Assembly (NCBI GenBank): GCA_038142525.1
Contig: JAYQKE010000015.1
Span: 186,001 to 250,000, forward strand
Origin: CAJQHK01 sp038142525
Lineage (GTDB): Bacteria > Pseudomonadota > Alphaproteobacteria > Rickettsiales > UBA1997
Length of the DNA stretch: 64,000 bases
Reading direction: 5' to 3'
How positions within the stretch are numbered: the stretch's first letter is position 1; each line of letters starts with the position of its first letter. A program made the translations under genes and the position numbers. Below the pieces are notes generated by a model. The model was not told the DNA's origin. It made no database searches and saw only the letters and a list, made by a program, of their open reading frames with translations. Shown piece by piece: positions 46,300 to 56,196 of this stretch.

Positions 46300-48057
46300 T
46301 TAATTTTTTGAGAAAGATTGGATAATATTTTTAAATAATAAAGCTGGCAACATGCCACCTGTAATTTGATTAGTGGCCTTATTATTATCATTACCTATCC
46401 AAATTGCTACAACATAATTTGAATTAAAACCAACAAAATAAGCATCTCTAAAATCCTGACTTGTACCAGTTTTACCAAAAATATCTTCAGTAATATTAGC
46501 ATTATTACCAGTGCCATAAGTAATTACGGATCTTAATAATTGTTTAATCCAGGTGATTTGCTTGGAATCAAAAATTTTCCCTATATTAGAGGATTTCCTT
46601 TCATAAATTAACTTATTAGACCCAGATTTGATCGATTCTATAAAAGATGGAATAATGTAATGACCACCATTAGCAATTATGGCAAAAGAAGTGGCTAATT
46701 CTAATAAGCTAAGCTGAGCAGTTCCCAGAGCCATAGTTAAATCTTGATCAATTTTTGATTCTATATTCATCTTTCTCATATTTTGCAATATATTCTTGAT
46801 TTTAACCTTTTGTGCTAATTGCACAGCAACCGAATTTAATGATCTTGCAAACGCCTCTTCCAACGAAACCTGACCATAATATTTGTTATTGTAATTTTTT
46901 GGACTCCAATTACCAATTGTAATTTTTTTATCTTCAAAAATATCTTCAGGTGTAAAATTTTTTTCAAAAGCTGTTAAATAAATAAAAGTTTTAGCAATTG
47001 AACCAATTTGTCTTTTAGAATTAACTGCTCTATTAAACTGACTATCTTGATAATTTTTACCACCTATCATTGACAAAATTTTACCATCATGCGACATAAC
47101 CAAAACTGCAATTTGACTATTTTGCAATCTTTTAGGATATTTGCGATATAATCTATCAACAGAAATTTTGGTTAGATCCTGTAATTTTTTATCTAAAGTA
47201 GTATTAATTTTAAAGAATCCTTGCGCCCTTTGTTTTTGATTTAAAAAATCCTGATATTGGGATTTAACATAGTCAGTAAAGTAAAATTCTTGCAATTTAT
47301 TATCTTTGTAACTTACCTCATCATCTAAATATTTGATTGAATCTAAACCAAGATCTCCACTATTTATCATATTTTGTAATACAATATCAGCCCTTTCTTC
47401 GGCAAGTTTTCTATTTTTATTTGGTGCCAATTTTGAAGGAGCCTTAAGCACTCCAACCAAAATTGCTGATTCATTTAAATTAAGATTTTCAACCCTTTTA
47501 TTAAAATAGAATTTAGCAGCATCTTTAATACCGTAATTTCCAGAACCAAAATAAGCATGATTGAGATAAAGCGCTATTATCTGCTCTTTGCTAAAAACTT
47601 TCTCTAATTTATGAGATATAAGAATTTCATTAATTTTTCTATCAAAAGTTTTCTTATTATTAAGAAATAAAATTCTGGCTAATTGTTGAGTGATTGTACT
47701 TGCACCTTGTTTGATTCTTCCCGATCTATAATTAACAAAAAAAGCTCTAATAATACCTCGAAGATCAAAACCTTTAAGCGTAAAAAATCTCCTATCTTCT
47801 GTGACAATTAAGGCTTCTACAAGATGATTTGGTAATTGACCAAAGGTAATTTGATTAGCATATAAATCTCCAATTGTTCTTATTTTTGATTTATCGGAAT
47901 AATTGATCTGGATAATTTTATCATTTTTATTTAAATTTATATCTTCAATATCAGGTAAATTATGATATTTGTAAAAAAGATAAATAAATAAAAAACCTCC
48001 TAACCAAATTGAGGCAATTATGAATAATTTAAATGATAATTTAAGAAACTTAGACAT
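46300..48057 (-). CDS. Bifunctional class A penicillin-binding protein
   Basis: This polymerises and cross-links peptidoglycan in the periplasm. After an N-terminal membrane anchor (residues about 8-28), the GT51 glycosyltransferase shows VTEDRRFFTLKGFDLRGIIR and GASTITQQLARILFL. The transpeptidase has GSIAKTF (SxxK), SLNSVAVQLA (SxN) and EDIFGKTGTSQDFRD (KTGT). At 585 residues it is compact, nearer PBP1B/PBP1C-like than long PBP1A. Only 6 bases separate its start from the divergent pabC-like gene. Confidence 0.92.
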   Translation of the reverse strand: MSKFLKLSFKLFIIASIWLGGFLFIYLFYKYHNLPDIEDINLNKNDKIIQINYSDKSKIRTIGDLYANQITFGQLPNHLVEALIVTEDRRFFTLKGFDLRGIIRAFFVNYRSGRIKQGASTITQQLARILFLNNKKTFDRKINEILISHKLEKVFSKEQIIALYLNHAYFGSGNYGIKDAAKFYFNKRVENLNLNESAILVGVLKAPSKLAPNKNRKLAEERADIVLQNMINSGDLGLDSIKYLDDEVSYKDNKLQEFYFTDYVKSQYQDFLNQKQRAQGFFKINTTLDKKLQDLTKISVDRLYRKYPKRLQNSQIAVLVMSHDGKILSMIGGKNYQDSQFNRAVNSKRQIGSIAKTFIYLTAFEKNFTPEDIFEDKKITIGNWSPKNYNNKYYGQVSLEEAFARSLNSVAVQLAQKVKIKNILQNMRKMNIESKIDQDLTMALGTAQLSLLELATSFAIIANGGHYIIPSFIESIKSGSNKLIYERKSSNIGKIFDSKQITWIKQLLRSVITYGTGNNANITEDIFGKTGTSQDFRDAYFVGFNSNYVVAIWIGNDNNKATNQITGGMLPALLFKNIIQSFSKN

Positions 48058-48063
48058 TAATTT

Positions 48064-48810
48064 ATGAAATATCTAATAATTAATAATAAAATCTTAGAAA
48101 AAAAAGATGGTTTAATATCTGTAGATCAAAGAATTGTCAGATTTGGCGATGGTGTTTTTGAAACTTGCCGAATTACTGATCAAAAAATTAAAAATTTTGC
48201 CTCCCATCTCAAAAGATTAAAATCTAGCCTAACAGAGCTTAAAATCAAAACAGATATATCTCATCTAGAGCAGTTATCTTATAATCTGATTCATAAAAAC
48301 AAACTAAAAAATGGCTTTTTAAGAATATCCATTAGTAGAGGAGTGGGTAGTCAGGGATATTTACCAAAAGAAAATTTGGAACCTTTAATTATTATTGAAA
48401 ATATCGCCTATATTCCAAAAAAATATGATAAAATTACAGTTGGAATCAGTAAATATAAGCGATTATCACAAGATTTTTTACCTCTCAATGGTAAAATATC
48501 CAACAATCTAATTTCAATCATGGCTAGGATTGAGGCTGAAGAAAGAGAATTGTTTGATGTGATTTTACTTAATGAAAAGAAGGAAATTTCTGAGACATCT
48601 TCAGCTAATATATTTTGGCAAAAAGATAATAAAATCTACACTCCTGCCCTTTCTACTGGCATTGTCGCTGGCACAGTTAGAGAAGAATTTATCAAAAATA
48701 ATGAAGTTTTTGAAGTTACAGCAGGAATAAAAGAACTAATAGATGCTGATGAAATATTTATGACTAATGTTAATTTTGGGATATTGAAAATTGATAAGCT
48801 CTATAGCTGA
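48064..48810 (+). CDS. Class IV PLP aminotransferase/lyase, probably aminodeoxychorismate lyase PabC
   Basis: VDQRIVRFGDGVFETCRI and HLKRLKSSLTEL open the fold; LNGKISNNLISIMARIEAEE holds the PLP lysine, then DVILLNEKKEISETSSANIF and TPALSTGIVAGTVRE. PabC is preferred because pabB is present, but D-amino-acid or branched-chain aminotransferase is possible. The frame stops at 48810. One fewer A near 48803 would extend it as SSIAELFKSSIFKVILPKF to a TGA (48908-48910) inside a MITE end, so the true 3' end is uncertain. Confidence 0.75.
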   Translation: MKYLIINNKILEKKDGLISVDQRIVRFGDGVFETCRITDQKIKNFASHLKRLKSSLTELKIKTDISHLEQLSYNLIHKNKLKNGFLRISISRGVGSQGYLPKENLEPLIIIENIAYIPKKYDKITVGISKYKRLSQDFLPLNGKISNNLISIMARIEAEERELFDVILLNEKKEISETSSANIFWQKDNKIYTPALSTGIVAGTVREEFIKNNEVFEVTAGIKELIDADEIFMTNVNFGILKIDKLYS

Positions 48811-48898
48811 ATTATTTAAGTCTTCAATTTTCAAAGTGATATTACCAAAATTTGCAAATCCACATGATAAAGATTATATTAAGCTCCTATCAGACTTT

Positions 48899-48936
48899 AG
48901 AAACCTCTGAAAAACTAAAATATGTATTTAGCAAAA
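48899..48936. repeat. Solitary MITE end, longer match to the 3213-3388 element
   Basis: About 37 bases match the reverse complement of 3347-3383, including AACCTCTGAAAAACTAAAAT and the following ATGTATTTAGCAAAAT. The opposite end is missing. It lies just before the decayed yhcG gene. Confidence 0.6.
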
Positions 48937-49013
48937 TAAGGAAAATTATTTACATTTAGAAGGAGTAAAAAATTATAGCAAAAATATTGAAATAATTAAA
49001 TGAATATAAATTT

Positions 49014-50117
49014 ATGACAGATTTACAAAAGTCAGATCTAAAATTTTAAACTCAATTTGATGAGGTTCTTATTGCTATCAAAAATGCTAAATCAAGGGTA
49101 TATAGCAATATAAACAAAGAGTTAATATCACTTTATTGGGATATAGGAAAATATATTAGCAATAAAATAGAAAAGAAATTATGGGGCAAATCGATTGTTG
49201 AAAATCTAGCAAATTATATCTCTTACAAACAGCCAAATTTAAAAGGATATTCCAAAAGTAATTTATGGAGGATGAAGCAGTTTTATGAGATTTATAAAAA
49301 TGATAAAAAACTCGCAACACTGTCGCGAGAAATTGACAACACTATAGAAAGCAAGGATTTGGCAATAAAAAATGAAAAACTGCCAACATTATTGGCAAAA
49401 ATTAGTTGGTCACATAATATAGAAATATTTTCAAGATGTAAAATAGCAGAAGAAAGGGAATTTTATATAAAATTATCTATCAAAGAAAGATTAAGTTTTA
49501 GAGAATTACAAAGATAAATTAATACTAGTTCTTTTGAGAGGGTTATGTTATCAGATGAAGGCCTATCTCCTGCATTAAAAACCATTGTAAAAGACAAAGA
49601 AAATAACAATGTTATTTCTACATTAAAAGACACTTATATTTTTGATTTTCTTGATGATTTACCAAAAAATTACCAAGAAAAAGATTTACAAAAATCATTA
49701 ATAAATGATTTAATGGAATTTATTTTAGAAATTGGCAAAGATTTTTCTTTTGTGGGTCAAAATTATAAATTAGAGGTAGGAGCGGATGATTTTTATATAG
49801 ATTTATTATTTTATCATCGAGAATTACAATGTCTTATTTGTTTTGAACTAAAAACAGAAAAATTTAAACCAGAACATTTAGGGCAATTAAATTTCTATCT
49901 TGAAGCATTAGATCGAGATGTAAAAAAATCACATGAAAAACCAAGCATAGGGATTCTTCTTTGCAATGAGAAAAATAATGAAGTTGTAAAATATGCAATG
50001 AGCAGATCATTAAGCCCAGCAATGATAGCCGATTATAAAACAAAATTAATTCCAAAAGAAATATTACAGGATAAAATGCAAGAATTGTTGTCGGTTTTTG
50101 AGAAAAGTAAAAATTAA
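49014..50117 (+). pseudogene. YhcG-type (DUF1016) PD-(D/E)xK nuclease with two in-frame stops
   Basis: In a single frame from ATG 49014 the N-terminal DUF1016 domain is seen (SLYWDIGKYISNKIE, YSKSNLWRMKQFYEIY, ISWSHNIEIFSRCK, EFYIKLSIKERLSFRELQ). The C-terminal nuclease part follows (GADDFYIDLLFYHRELQCLI, CFELKTEKFKPEHLGQLNFY, with D, E and K of the active site). TAA codons at 49047-49049 and 49515-49517 break it; the second replaces the expected Gln of RQI. No frame change occurs, unlike other breaks here, so this looks like genuine decay. Such proteins are linked to defence and DNA metabolism. Confidence 0.85.
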
Positions 50118-50123
50118 TTTATC

Positions 50124-50279
50124 ATGTTTAATAAAGATACATTATTAATTTTAGGAGCTGGGGCAAGTAAAGATTATGGATTTCCTACTGGAAGTGAGTT
50201 AATTGCTAACATATTAGAAAATAGAAGAGAGATATTAAAACAATTTTCCTACATATTAAGAGATGGTTTTAGAAAGTAA
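50124..50279 (+). pseudogene. SIR2-like NAD-binding protein, N-terminal fragment
   Basis: The frame reads NKDTLLILGAGASKDYGFP and TGSELIANILENR, then stops at 51 residues. GAGAS..YGFPTG is the start of SIR2-like domains found in phage-defence proteins, which are normally several hundred residues long. It starts 6 bases after yhcG on the same strand, so both may come from one lost defence locus. Confidence 0.6.
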
Positions 50280-50346
50280 TTACTGCTAAAGAAAGATATT
50301 CTTATAGGGGTGAAATTCTTAATTGACCTCATCCCCTTATAATGGC

Positions 50347-50565
50347 TTAGCCGATTCTTTTAATTATACGCCCCTTAGTTAAATCATAAGTAGTCATCTC
50401 TACCTCAACCTTATCACCCTTTAAGATTCTAATTTTATTTTTACGAATTTTGCCAGAAGCATGAGCAGTGATCACATAATCATTTTCTAAAGTGACCCTG
50501 AAAATAGTATTTGGTAAAACTTCAGTTACAACTCCACTCATTGTTAAAAGGTCATCCTTTGGCAT
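50347..50565 (-). CDS. infA: Translation initiation factor IF-1
   Basis: The 72-residue OB-fold protein has GVVTEVLPNTIFRVTLEN, ITAHASGKIRKNKIRI and GDKVEVEMTTYDLTKGRI. It binds the 30S A site during initiation. It starts 2 bases after yaaA on the same strand. Confidence 0.96.
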   Translation of the reverse strand: MPKDDLLTMSGVVTEVLPNTIFRVTLENDYVITAHASGKIRKNKIRILKGDKVEVEMTTYDLTKGRIIKRIG

Positions 50566-50567
50566 AT

Positions 50568-51332
50568 TTATTTTTTTAAAAAAATTATTTCATTATCGGA
50601 AGATAAATCTTCGCTATATTCATAACCCTCAGAATGAGAGAAATTATGTAAGATTTCAAGATTTATTTTATCATATCCTAAAATATAACGAATAAATTCA
50701 CCTTTGAGCTTTTTTGAGATATGTCCAGCATTTTTGGCCTCGCCATTTTTCATAGTAAAAAAATTAATCAAATAGCAATTTTTTTGATTAATATCAACTG
50801 CCTTTCTGTGAGCTTGGGGCAGGATATCTAAAATAATTTTATTTTCTAAAATTTTTGCTAAATAATCTTTAAAAATCTTTTTCCAATAGAAATCAATTTT
50901 AAAATCAGTAAATTTAGCTGAAATTGCCAATTTATAATTAGGAATAAAATCTTGTGGCTTTAAAAGACCAAATAAGCCATCAATAAATAAAATTACTTGA
51001 TCGGCCCTATTTTTTTGATCTTCATTTAAGGAGGGATAATCAATAGCATTAAACATTACACCAGAATATCTGTTAATTGCTGGTAATGTTAATTTTTGAT
51101 CAAAATCTTTTAAAAGAGCGGTAATTTCTTCAATATTTGACTTTACTACAAATAATTTTTCTAGATCTAAATTATTAGCTTTAGAGATGAAATCCAAAAT
51201 TTTTTGTAATAAAAACTTTCTTTCCTTTTCTAAAAAATTAAAAGAATTTTGTTCTTTAACATCAATATATTTTTTATCTCCTCCTTCTCTTTTTCCTTCT
51301 GAAGGTGGCAGGAGAATAGCATAATTTGTCAA
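50568..51332 (-). CDS. yaaA: Peroxide stress protein YaaA
   Basis: The 254-residue protein has LLPPSEGKREGG at the start and NRYSGVMFNAIDY, FIDGLFGLLKPQDFIPNYKL, and ISKKLKGEFIRYIL, the DUF328 pattern. YaaA limits free iron and DNA damage under hydrogen peroxide. It is probably co-transcribed with infA. Confidence 0.92.
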   Translation of the reverse strand: MTNYAILLPPSEGKREGGDKKYIDVKEQNSFNFLEKERKFLLQKILDFISKANNLDLEKLFVVKSNIEEITALLKDFDQKLTLPAINRYSGVMFNAIDYPSLNEDQKNRADQVILFIDGLFGLLKPQDFIPNYKLAISAKFTDFKIDFYWKKIFKDYLAKILENKIILDILPQAHRKAVDINQKNCYLINFFTMKNGEAKNAGHISKKLKGEFIRYILGYDKINLEILHNFSHSEGYEYSEDLSSDNEIIFLKK

Positions 51333-51362
51333 TTTTTTATATTTTTAATGATGAAATTTGCA

Positions 51363-51485
51363 GAAAATAAACTTTTTCAAAAAAGCTTTAGGCATTTTAT
51401 TTTTTATAAGCGATGTGTAGTTAAATCTATATGAGCGTAATAAAAAATAAAATAACGACAAGATTTGCAGAAAAAGTTTATTTTC
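51363..51485. repeat. 123-bp palindromic element
   Basis: Perfect 16-bp outer arms at 51363-51378 and 51470-51485 (GAAAATAAACTTTTTC) enclose a second, imperfect inverted pair (around 51391-51412 and 51434-51454). The element fills the gap between the transporter end and yaaA start. It looks like another non-coding MITE, or a large hairpin terminator. Confidence 0.5.
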
Positions 51486-51491
51486 AGATAT

Positions 51492-52901
51492 CTAATTTAT
51501 AAAGAGCCTAAAATAAGCCAATATAACTAGTCCCGCAAAAATATTAGCTAAAAATCCAATTCTAGCCATTTCACTAATTTTAATAAATTTGCTTGAAAAA
51601 ATAATTGCATTTGGCGGTGTGGACATTGGCAACATAAAAGCGCAAGAACAAGCAATAACAGCTGGCAATACAACATCAAACTTCCCTTCAACGCCACTCA
51701 TATTGAGACCAATTTCAACTAAAATTGGAATCATAATAGCAATTAGAGCAGCATTGCCAATAAATTCTGTTAAATAAATAGTTAAAAATAAGGCAATAAC
51801 AATAGCCACTATAATGCTACCTCCAGACCAAACCGAAATATAATCACCTAAAATAGTAATAATCCCAGATGATTCCAAAGCCTTAGCAATTGAAATACCA
51901 CCACCAAATAATAGCAAAGTACCCCAAGAAATATCTTTAGCATCTTCCCAATTTAAAATTACATCTGTTTTATCTTTGTTGGGTAAAAAGAATAATAAAG
52001 ATATACCCATAATACCAATTGAAGCATCATGAATTTTTACAGGCAAATAGGATTTAAAAATCCAGCCACAAGCAATAATAGCAAAAACTATTAAAACATT
52101 AATTTCCTCATAGGTAATTTTCCCTAATTTTTTTAATTCATCATTAATAAATTTTTGACCTTGCGTTAAATCAGCCTGAACCTTACCACCAAGAGTTTTA
52201 ATATAAAGCCACATTAATAAGATTAAAATAACCACCAAAGGAAAAAACATCTTAAACCAAGCAATAAATTCAAAATCATAATTTAAAGATTCACTACTAT
52301 AGGCAGCAAAAATAGCATTTGGAGGAGTTCCAATTAAAGTAGCCATACCACCAATTGAAGCCGAATAAGCAATGGAAATTAAAAGATATTTAGAAAAAAC
52401 TTTGAATTGATCACCTTGCCTACCTAAAACTGTGATAACTGACATGGCAATTGGTAACATCATCATAGTTGTTGCAGTATTACTAATCCACATACTCAGA
52501 AATGAAGTGGAGATCATAAAACCAAGCATAATTCCGCCTGTTGATTTACTGGTAAATTTTAAAATATAAAGAGCAATTCTACGACTTAAATTCCACTTAC
52601 TAATAGCAATTGCCAAAATCAAACCACTTAAAAAAAGAAAAATAATAGGATTACCATAATTTTTGGAAATATCGCCAATAGCCATAATACCAAATAAAGG
52701 CATCATAAAAAGTGGAAAAAGGGAAGTTACTGGAATTGGCAGAGCTTCGGTAATCCAAAGGGAAAAAATAAAAACACTAACAGCAATAACATTAATTATG
52801 TTCGGTGTAAAAGTTTCATTAGCTGGAATATTGAGAATTGTTACAAAAACTATTAAGGAAAATAATATTTTTAAAATTCTATTATTGAGTAATATATTCA
52901 T
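51492..52901 (-). CDS. DASS-family (SLC13) sodium/dicarboxylate transporter
   Basis: The 469-residue protein has about eleven membrane segments. Family features are FSLWITEALPIPVTSLFPLF, SMWISNTATTMMMLPIA (the first SNT motif) and GTPPNAIF, with STPPNAIIFSS in the second half. The second SNT position reads GNA, so one half-site deviates. It likely imports succinate, malate or similar TCA acids, which fits a host-associated life and the sdh/icd genes nearby. Confidence 0.87.
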   Translation of the reverse strand: MNILLNNRILKILFSLIVFVTILNIPANETFTPNIINVIAVSVFIFSLWITEALPIPVTSLFPLFMMPLFGIMAIGDISKNYGNPIIFLFLSGLILAIAISKWNLSRRIALYILKFTSKSTGGIMLGFMISTSFLSMWISNTATTMMMLPIAMSVITVLGRQGDQFKVFSKYLLISIAYSASIGGMATLIGTPPNAIFAAYSSESLNYDFEFIAWFKMFFPLVVILILLMWLYIKTLGGKVQADLTQGQKFINDELKKLGKITYEEINVLIVFAIIACGWIFKSYLPVKIHDASIGIMGISLLFFLPNKDKTDVILNWEDAKDISWGTLLLFGGGISIAKALESSGIITILGDYISVWSGGSIIVAIVIALFLTIYLTEFIGNAALIAIMIPILVEIGLNMSGVEGKFDVVLPAVIACSCAFMLPMSTPPNAIIFSSKFIKISEMARIGFLANIFAGLVILAYFRLFIN

Positions 52902-52979
52902 AGCTAATATTATAAAATGATCTTGATTATTCTGATTGGGAAATGATATTAAATCTGATCAGAAAATACTAATTCCAAA

Positions 52980-53594
52980 ATGTTAAAAGTTAAGTTAATA
53001 ATATTATTTATTTGTTATTTTTTTCTGTCATCAAATGTCATGGCTAATGATATATTGGAAAAAAATAAAGAGGCCCTAAAAAAAATTGAGATTCATCTTA
53101 ATAATATTAAATATCTAACATCAGATTTTATTCAAACAGCTCCAGAAGGTGATATTAATTATGGTAAATTTTTCCTTTCTCGTCCTGGAAAAATGCGCAT
53201 TGAATATGATGAAGAAATTCCAATTCTAATTGTGGTTAATGGCAAGATCTTATCCTATATTGATTTAGAATTGGAGGAAACATCAAATTTTACCACTGGT
53301 AGCACTCCAGCATCTTTTTTAACCCGTAAAAATATCTCATTTTCTGCAAAAGATATTGAGTTGCTTGATTTTAAAGATGATGGTGAAAGATATATTGTCT
53401 CTGTACAAAAAAAGAATCGTAAAGAAGCTGGTATTTTTTATTTAATCTTTAATAAAAATCCCATATCATTTGTAAAAATGCGTGTTAAAAATGATTTAGA
53501 TCAAATTACTGATATAAGTTTTAAAAAAGCCGATTATGAATCAAAAATCTCATCTAGCAAATTTATTATTAGAAATTCAAATTTACCCCAGTGA
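52980..53594 (+). CDS. lolA: Outer-membrane lipoprotein carrier LolA-like protein
   Basis: A signal peptide (LKVKLIILFICYFFLSSNVMA) precedes LTSDFIQTAPEGDINYGKFF and SRPGKMRIEYDEEIPI, the LolA core, in 204 residues. LolA ferries lipoproteins across the periplasm. It heads a tight operon: the next gene starts in a GTGA overlap. Confidence 0.85.
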   Translation: MLKVKLIILFICYFFLSSNVMANDILEKNKEALKKIEIHLNNIKYLTSDFIQTAPEGDINYGKFFLSRPGKMRIEYDEEIPILIVVNGKILSYIDLELEETSNFTTGSTPASFLTRKNISFSAKDIELLDFKDDGERYIVSVQKKNRKEAGIFYLIFNKNPISFVKMRVKNDLDQITDISFKKADYESKISSSKFIIRNSNLPQ

Positions 53595-53992
53595 GGCGCA
53601 AACATAAAAGAAAAATTATCAGCGATATTAATGTCACACCCTTTGTGGATGTGCTCTTGGTTTTGCTTATTATTTTCATGGTTGCCGCTCCTCTTTTAAA
53701 CGGCAATATCAAGGTTGACTTACCAAAGGGTTCAGCCAAAAAACCTAATTCTTACCAAGAAAATAAAGTAATTATTACAGTTAAAAGAAATGGTGTAATT
53801 TACATAGAAGATCAAAAAATAGAATTAAGAAAATTAGGTAAAAAATTAAAAAAAATAACTAATGATGATTTAAATAGTAAAATTTTTATTAAGGCCGATA
53901 AAAATTTAAATTATGGCACAGTAATGGACATTATTAAAAAAATTAATGATGCTGGCTTCGGTTCGGCTTCACTAATTACCGAGATTAAGTAA
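53591..53992 (+). CDS. ExbD/TolR-family biopolymer transport protein
   Basis: The 133-residue protein has SDINVTPFVDVLLVLLIIFM with the critical membrane Asp (about residue 19), a single helix and a periplasmic domain (YGTVMDIIKKINDAG). It works with an ExbB/TolQ motor, which is not in the window. The start is GTG, overlapping lolA by 4 bases, and its stop overlaps the ispD start (TAATG). Confidence 0.9.
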   Translation: MRRKHKRKIISDINVTPFVDVLLVLLIIFMVAAPLLNGNIKVDLPKGSAKKPNSYQENKVIITVKRNGVIYIEDQKIELRKLGKKLKKITNDDLNSKIFIKADKNLNYGTVMDIIKKINDAGFGSASLITEIK

Positions 53993-54657
53993 TGAGTAAA
54001 ATAATTGTGATCATTGTTGCAACTGGTAAAGGAAATAGGATGGAATCAGAAATTCCCAAACAATATTTACCATTAAAAGATAAAGCAATTTTACATCACA
54101 CTATTAGCGCCTTTACTAATCATCCAAAAATATCTGATATTATCTGTGTAATTGCTAAGGATGATCTAAATTTATATCAAAAAGCAATTTTGGATCTTAA
54201 AATTTTACCACAAATCTTTGGGGGTAAGGAGCGACAAGATTCGGTAAGATTAGCCCTTGAAAAAATTCAAGATCTCAAGCCAGATCATGTTTTAATTCAT
54301 GATGGGGCCAGACCATTTGTCACAAAAAAAATCATTGATGATTTAATTTTGAAATTAGAAGAAAAAAAAAAAGTCGCAATTCCAACAATTTCTATTAGCG
54401 ACACTATTAAAAAAGTAGAAAATAATTCTATCTCCAAAACAATTTCTAGAGAAAATCTTTATTTAGCACAAACTCCTCAAGCTTTTAAATATCAATTAAT
54501 ATCAGATTTACATCAAAAATATCAAAATCAAAAATTTACTGATGATGCCAGCCTTTGTGAAAAAGAAAAAATTACTGTGTCCATGATTTCTGGCGATGTC
54601 AATAATTTTAAAATTACTAATAAGGAAGATTATGAAAGAGCAAGAAAAATTTATTAG
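53992..54657 (+). CDS. ispD: 2-C-methyl-D-erythritol 4-phosphate cytidylyltransferase IspD
   Basis: IspD makes CDP-methylerythritol in the MEP isoprenoid pathway. IIVATGKGNRMESEIPKQYL is the nucleotide-binding start (ATGKG in place of the more usual AAGRG). GGKERQDSVRLAL, VLIHDGARPFV and AQTPQAF follow. The length is 221 residues. It overlaps ispF by 26 bases. Confidence 0.93.
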   Translation: MSKIIVIIVATGKGNRMESEIPKQYLPLKDKAILHHTISAFTNHPKISDIICVIAKDDLNLYQKAILDLKILPQIFGGKERQDSVRLALEKIQDLKPDHVLIHDGARPFVTKKIIDDLILKLEEKKKVAIPTISISDTIKKVENNSISKTISRENLYLAQTPQAFKYQLISDLHQKYQNQKFTDDASLCEKEKITVSMISGDVNNFKITNKEDYERARKIY

Positions 54658-55156
54658 ATCTGGGATTGGAATTGATATTCATAAATTTTCTAATGAAAAA
54701 TTAGAAAATAATTTTATCAAAATTGCTGGAATAGATATTAAATTTCCTAAAAAAATTATTGCCCATTCTGATGGAGATGTTGTTATTCATGCTATTATTG
54801 ACGCTCTTTTGGGTGCTATGGCTAAGGGTGATATTGGTGATTATTTTCCTGACAATGATCCAAAATGGCAAGATATTGATTCAAAATTTATGCTTCTGGA
54901 AATTAAAAAATTACTAGAAGAAAATTCTTACCAAATAGTAAATATTGATCTGACAATTATTTGTGAAGAACCAAAAATTTCTCAATATAAAATTAAGATG
55001 AAAGAAAGATTGTCGGAAATTTTAGAAATTAAATTAAATCAAATAAATATCAAAGCTACAACTGCCGAAAAAATGGGTTTTTTAGGTAGAAAAGAGGGGA
55101 TTGCTGCCAAGCAATATCTAATATTGCTTCTCTTTAAAGCAATTTACTACAGATAG
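54632..55156 (+). CDS. ispF: 2-C-methyl-D-erythritol 2,4-cyclodiphosphate synthase IspF
   Basis: I chose ATG 54632 (MKEQEKFIRSGIGIDIHKF) since it gives the family start; about 174 residues. Metal ligands are in GIDIHKF and HSDGDVVIHAIIDALLGA; DIGDYFPDNDP and TTAEKMGFLGRKEGIAA are conserved. In some alphaproteobacteria ispD and ispF are fused; here they are separate but overlapping. Confidence 0.94.
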   Translation: MKEQEKFIRSGIGIDIHKFSNEKLENNFIKIAGIDIKFPKKIIAHSDGDVVIHAIIDALLGAMAKGDIGDYFPDNDPKWQDIDSKFMLLEIKKLLEENSYQIVNIDLTIICEEPKISQYKIKMKERLSEILEIKLNQINIKATTAEKMGFLGRKEGIAAKQYLILLLFKAIYYR

Positions 55157-55162
55157 TGAAAT

Positions 55163-56105
55163 TTATTCGCTTAAAAATCTTTCAGCATCAAGAGCCGCCA
55201 TACATCCAGAACCGGCAGCAGTAACTGCTTGACGATAGATTTTATCTTGAACATCACCAGCAGCATAAATTCCTGCAATATTAGTTAGAGTAGTGCCTGC
55301 TTTAGTTACAATATAACCGCCCTTATCAAGGGTTAAGCCACTATTTTCAAAAATAGTAGTTGCTGGTTTGTGACCAATAGCAACAAAAACTCCATCAATT
55401 TTCATTTCTTTTTTCTGACCATTTTGAGTATTTTCCAAAATTGCACCAGTAACATTTTTTGGATTTTCATCACCTAGAATTTCAATTAATTGATGATTCC
55501 AAATCATTTCTATTTTTTTATTATCAAATAAACGATCTTGTAGAATTTTTTCAGCACGCAGAGAATCACGCCTATGAACTAAATAAACTTTACTACAATG
55601 ATTAGTTAAATAAATTGCCTCCTCAACTGCAAAACATTACCACCACCAACAACAATAACTTCTTTATTTTTAAAGAAAAAACCATCACAAGTAGCGCAAC
55701 CAGAAACACCAAAACCCTGAAATTTCTGCTCAGATTCTAATCCTAGCCATTTGGCCGCAGCACCAGTTGAAATAATTAAGGTTTCCGCTTCATAAGTATC
55801 TCCTGACTCTCCTTTTAAAACAAATGGTCTTTTAGAAAAATCAACTTCTTTAATATGATCAGGAACAATTTCGGTACCAACTTTTTTAGCCTGCTCCTCC
55901 ATTTGTTGCATAAGCCATGGACCTTGAATAACATCAGCAAATCCTGGATAATTTTCTACATCAGTAGTAATGGTCAATTGTCCACCAGGCTGCATACCGC
56001 TAACTAAAATCGGCTTAAGATTTGCTCTTGCAAAGATAAATTGCAAAGAGTTAAACCAGCAGAGCCAGAACCTAAAATTAAAACTTTTGTTTGATAAATT
56101 GACAT
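55163..56105 (-). CDS. trxB: Thioredoxin reductase TrxB (two apparent frameshifts)
   Basis: TrxB uses NADPH and FAD to reduce thioredoxin. From ATG 56105 the frame reads YQTKVLILGSGSAGLT, breaks near 56050, and continues FARANLKPILVSGMQPGGQL and SGCATCDGFFFKNKEV (redox CxxC). It breaks again near 55630 inside GGGN and resumes AVEEAIYLTNHCSKVYLVHR, then GIYAAGDVQDKIYRQAVTAA. The restored length is about 314 residues. It converges on ispF, with only 6 bases between the stops. Confidence 0.92.
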
Positions 56106-56196
56106 ATTAAATGGTTGATTTGTTAAAACTCGATCTTAAAATTATTTTTCGCCTCTTATGTTAATTGCTAATAATTAAAAATTAAGCATTAATATT

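Noticed and set aside
43729..49517. Stop-codon reassignment (TGA or TAA read as an amino acid)
   Set aside because: TGA and TAA clearly end many intact genes here (icd, NDUFA9-like, sdhB, tuf and others), and tryptophan is encoded by TGG. The in-frame stops in murE and yhcG are better explained by mutation or base error.
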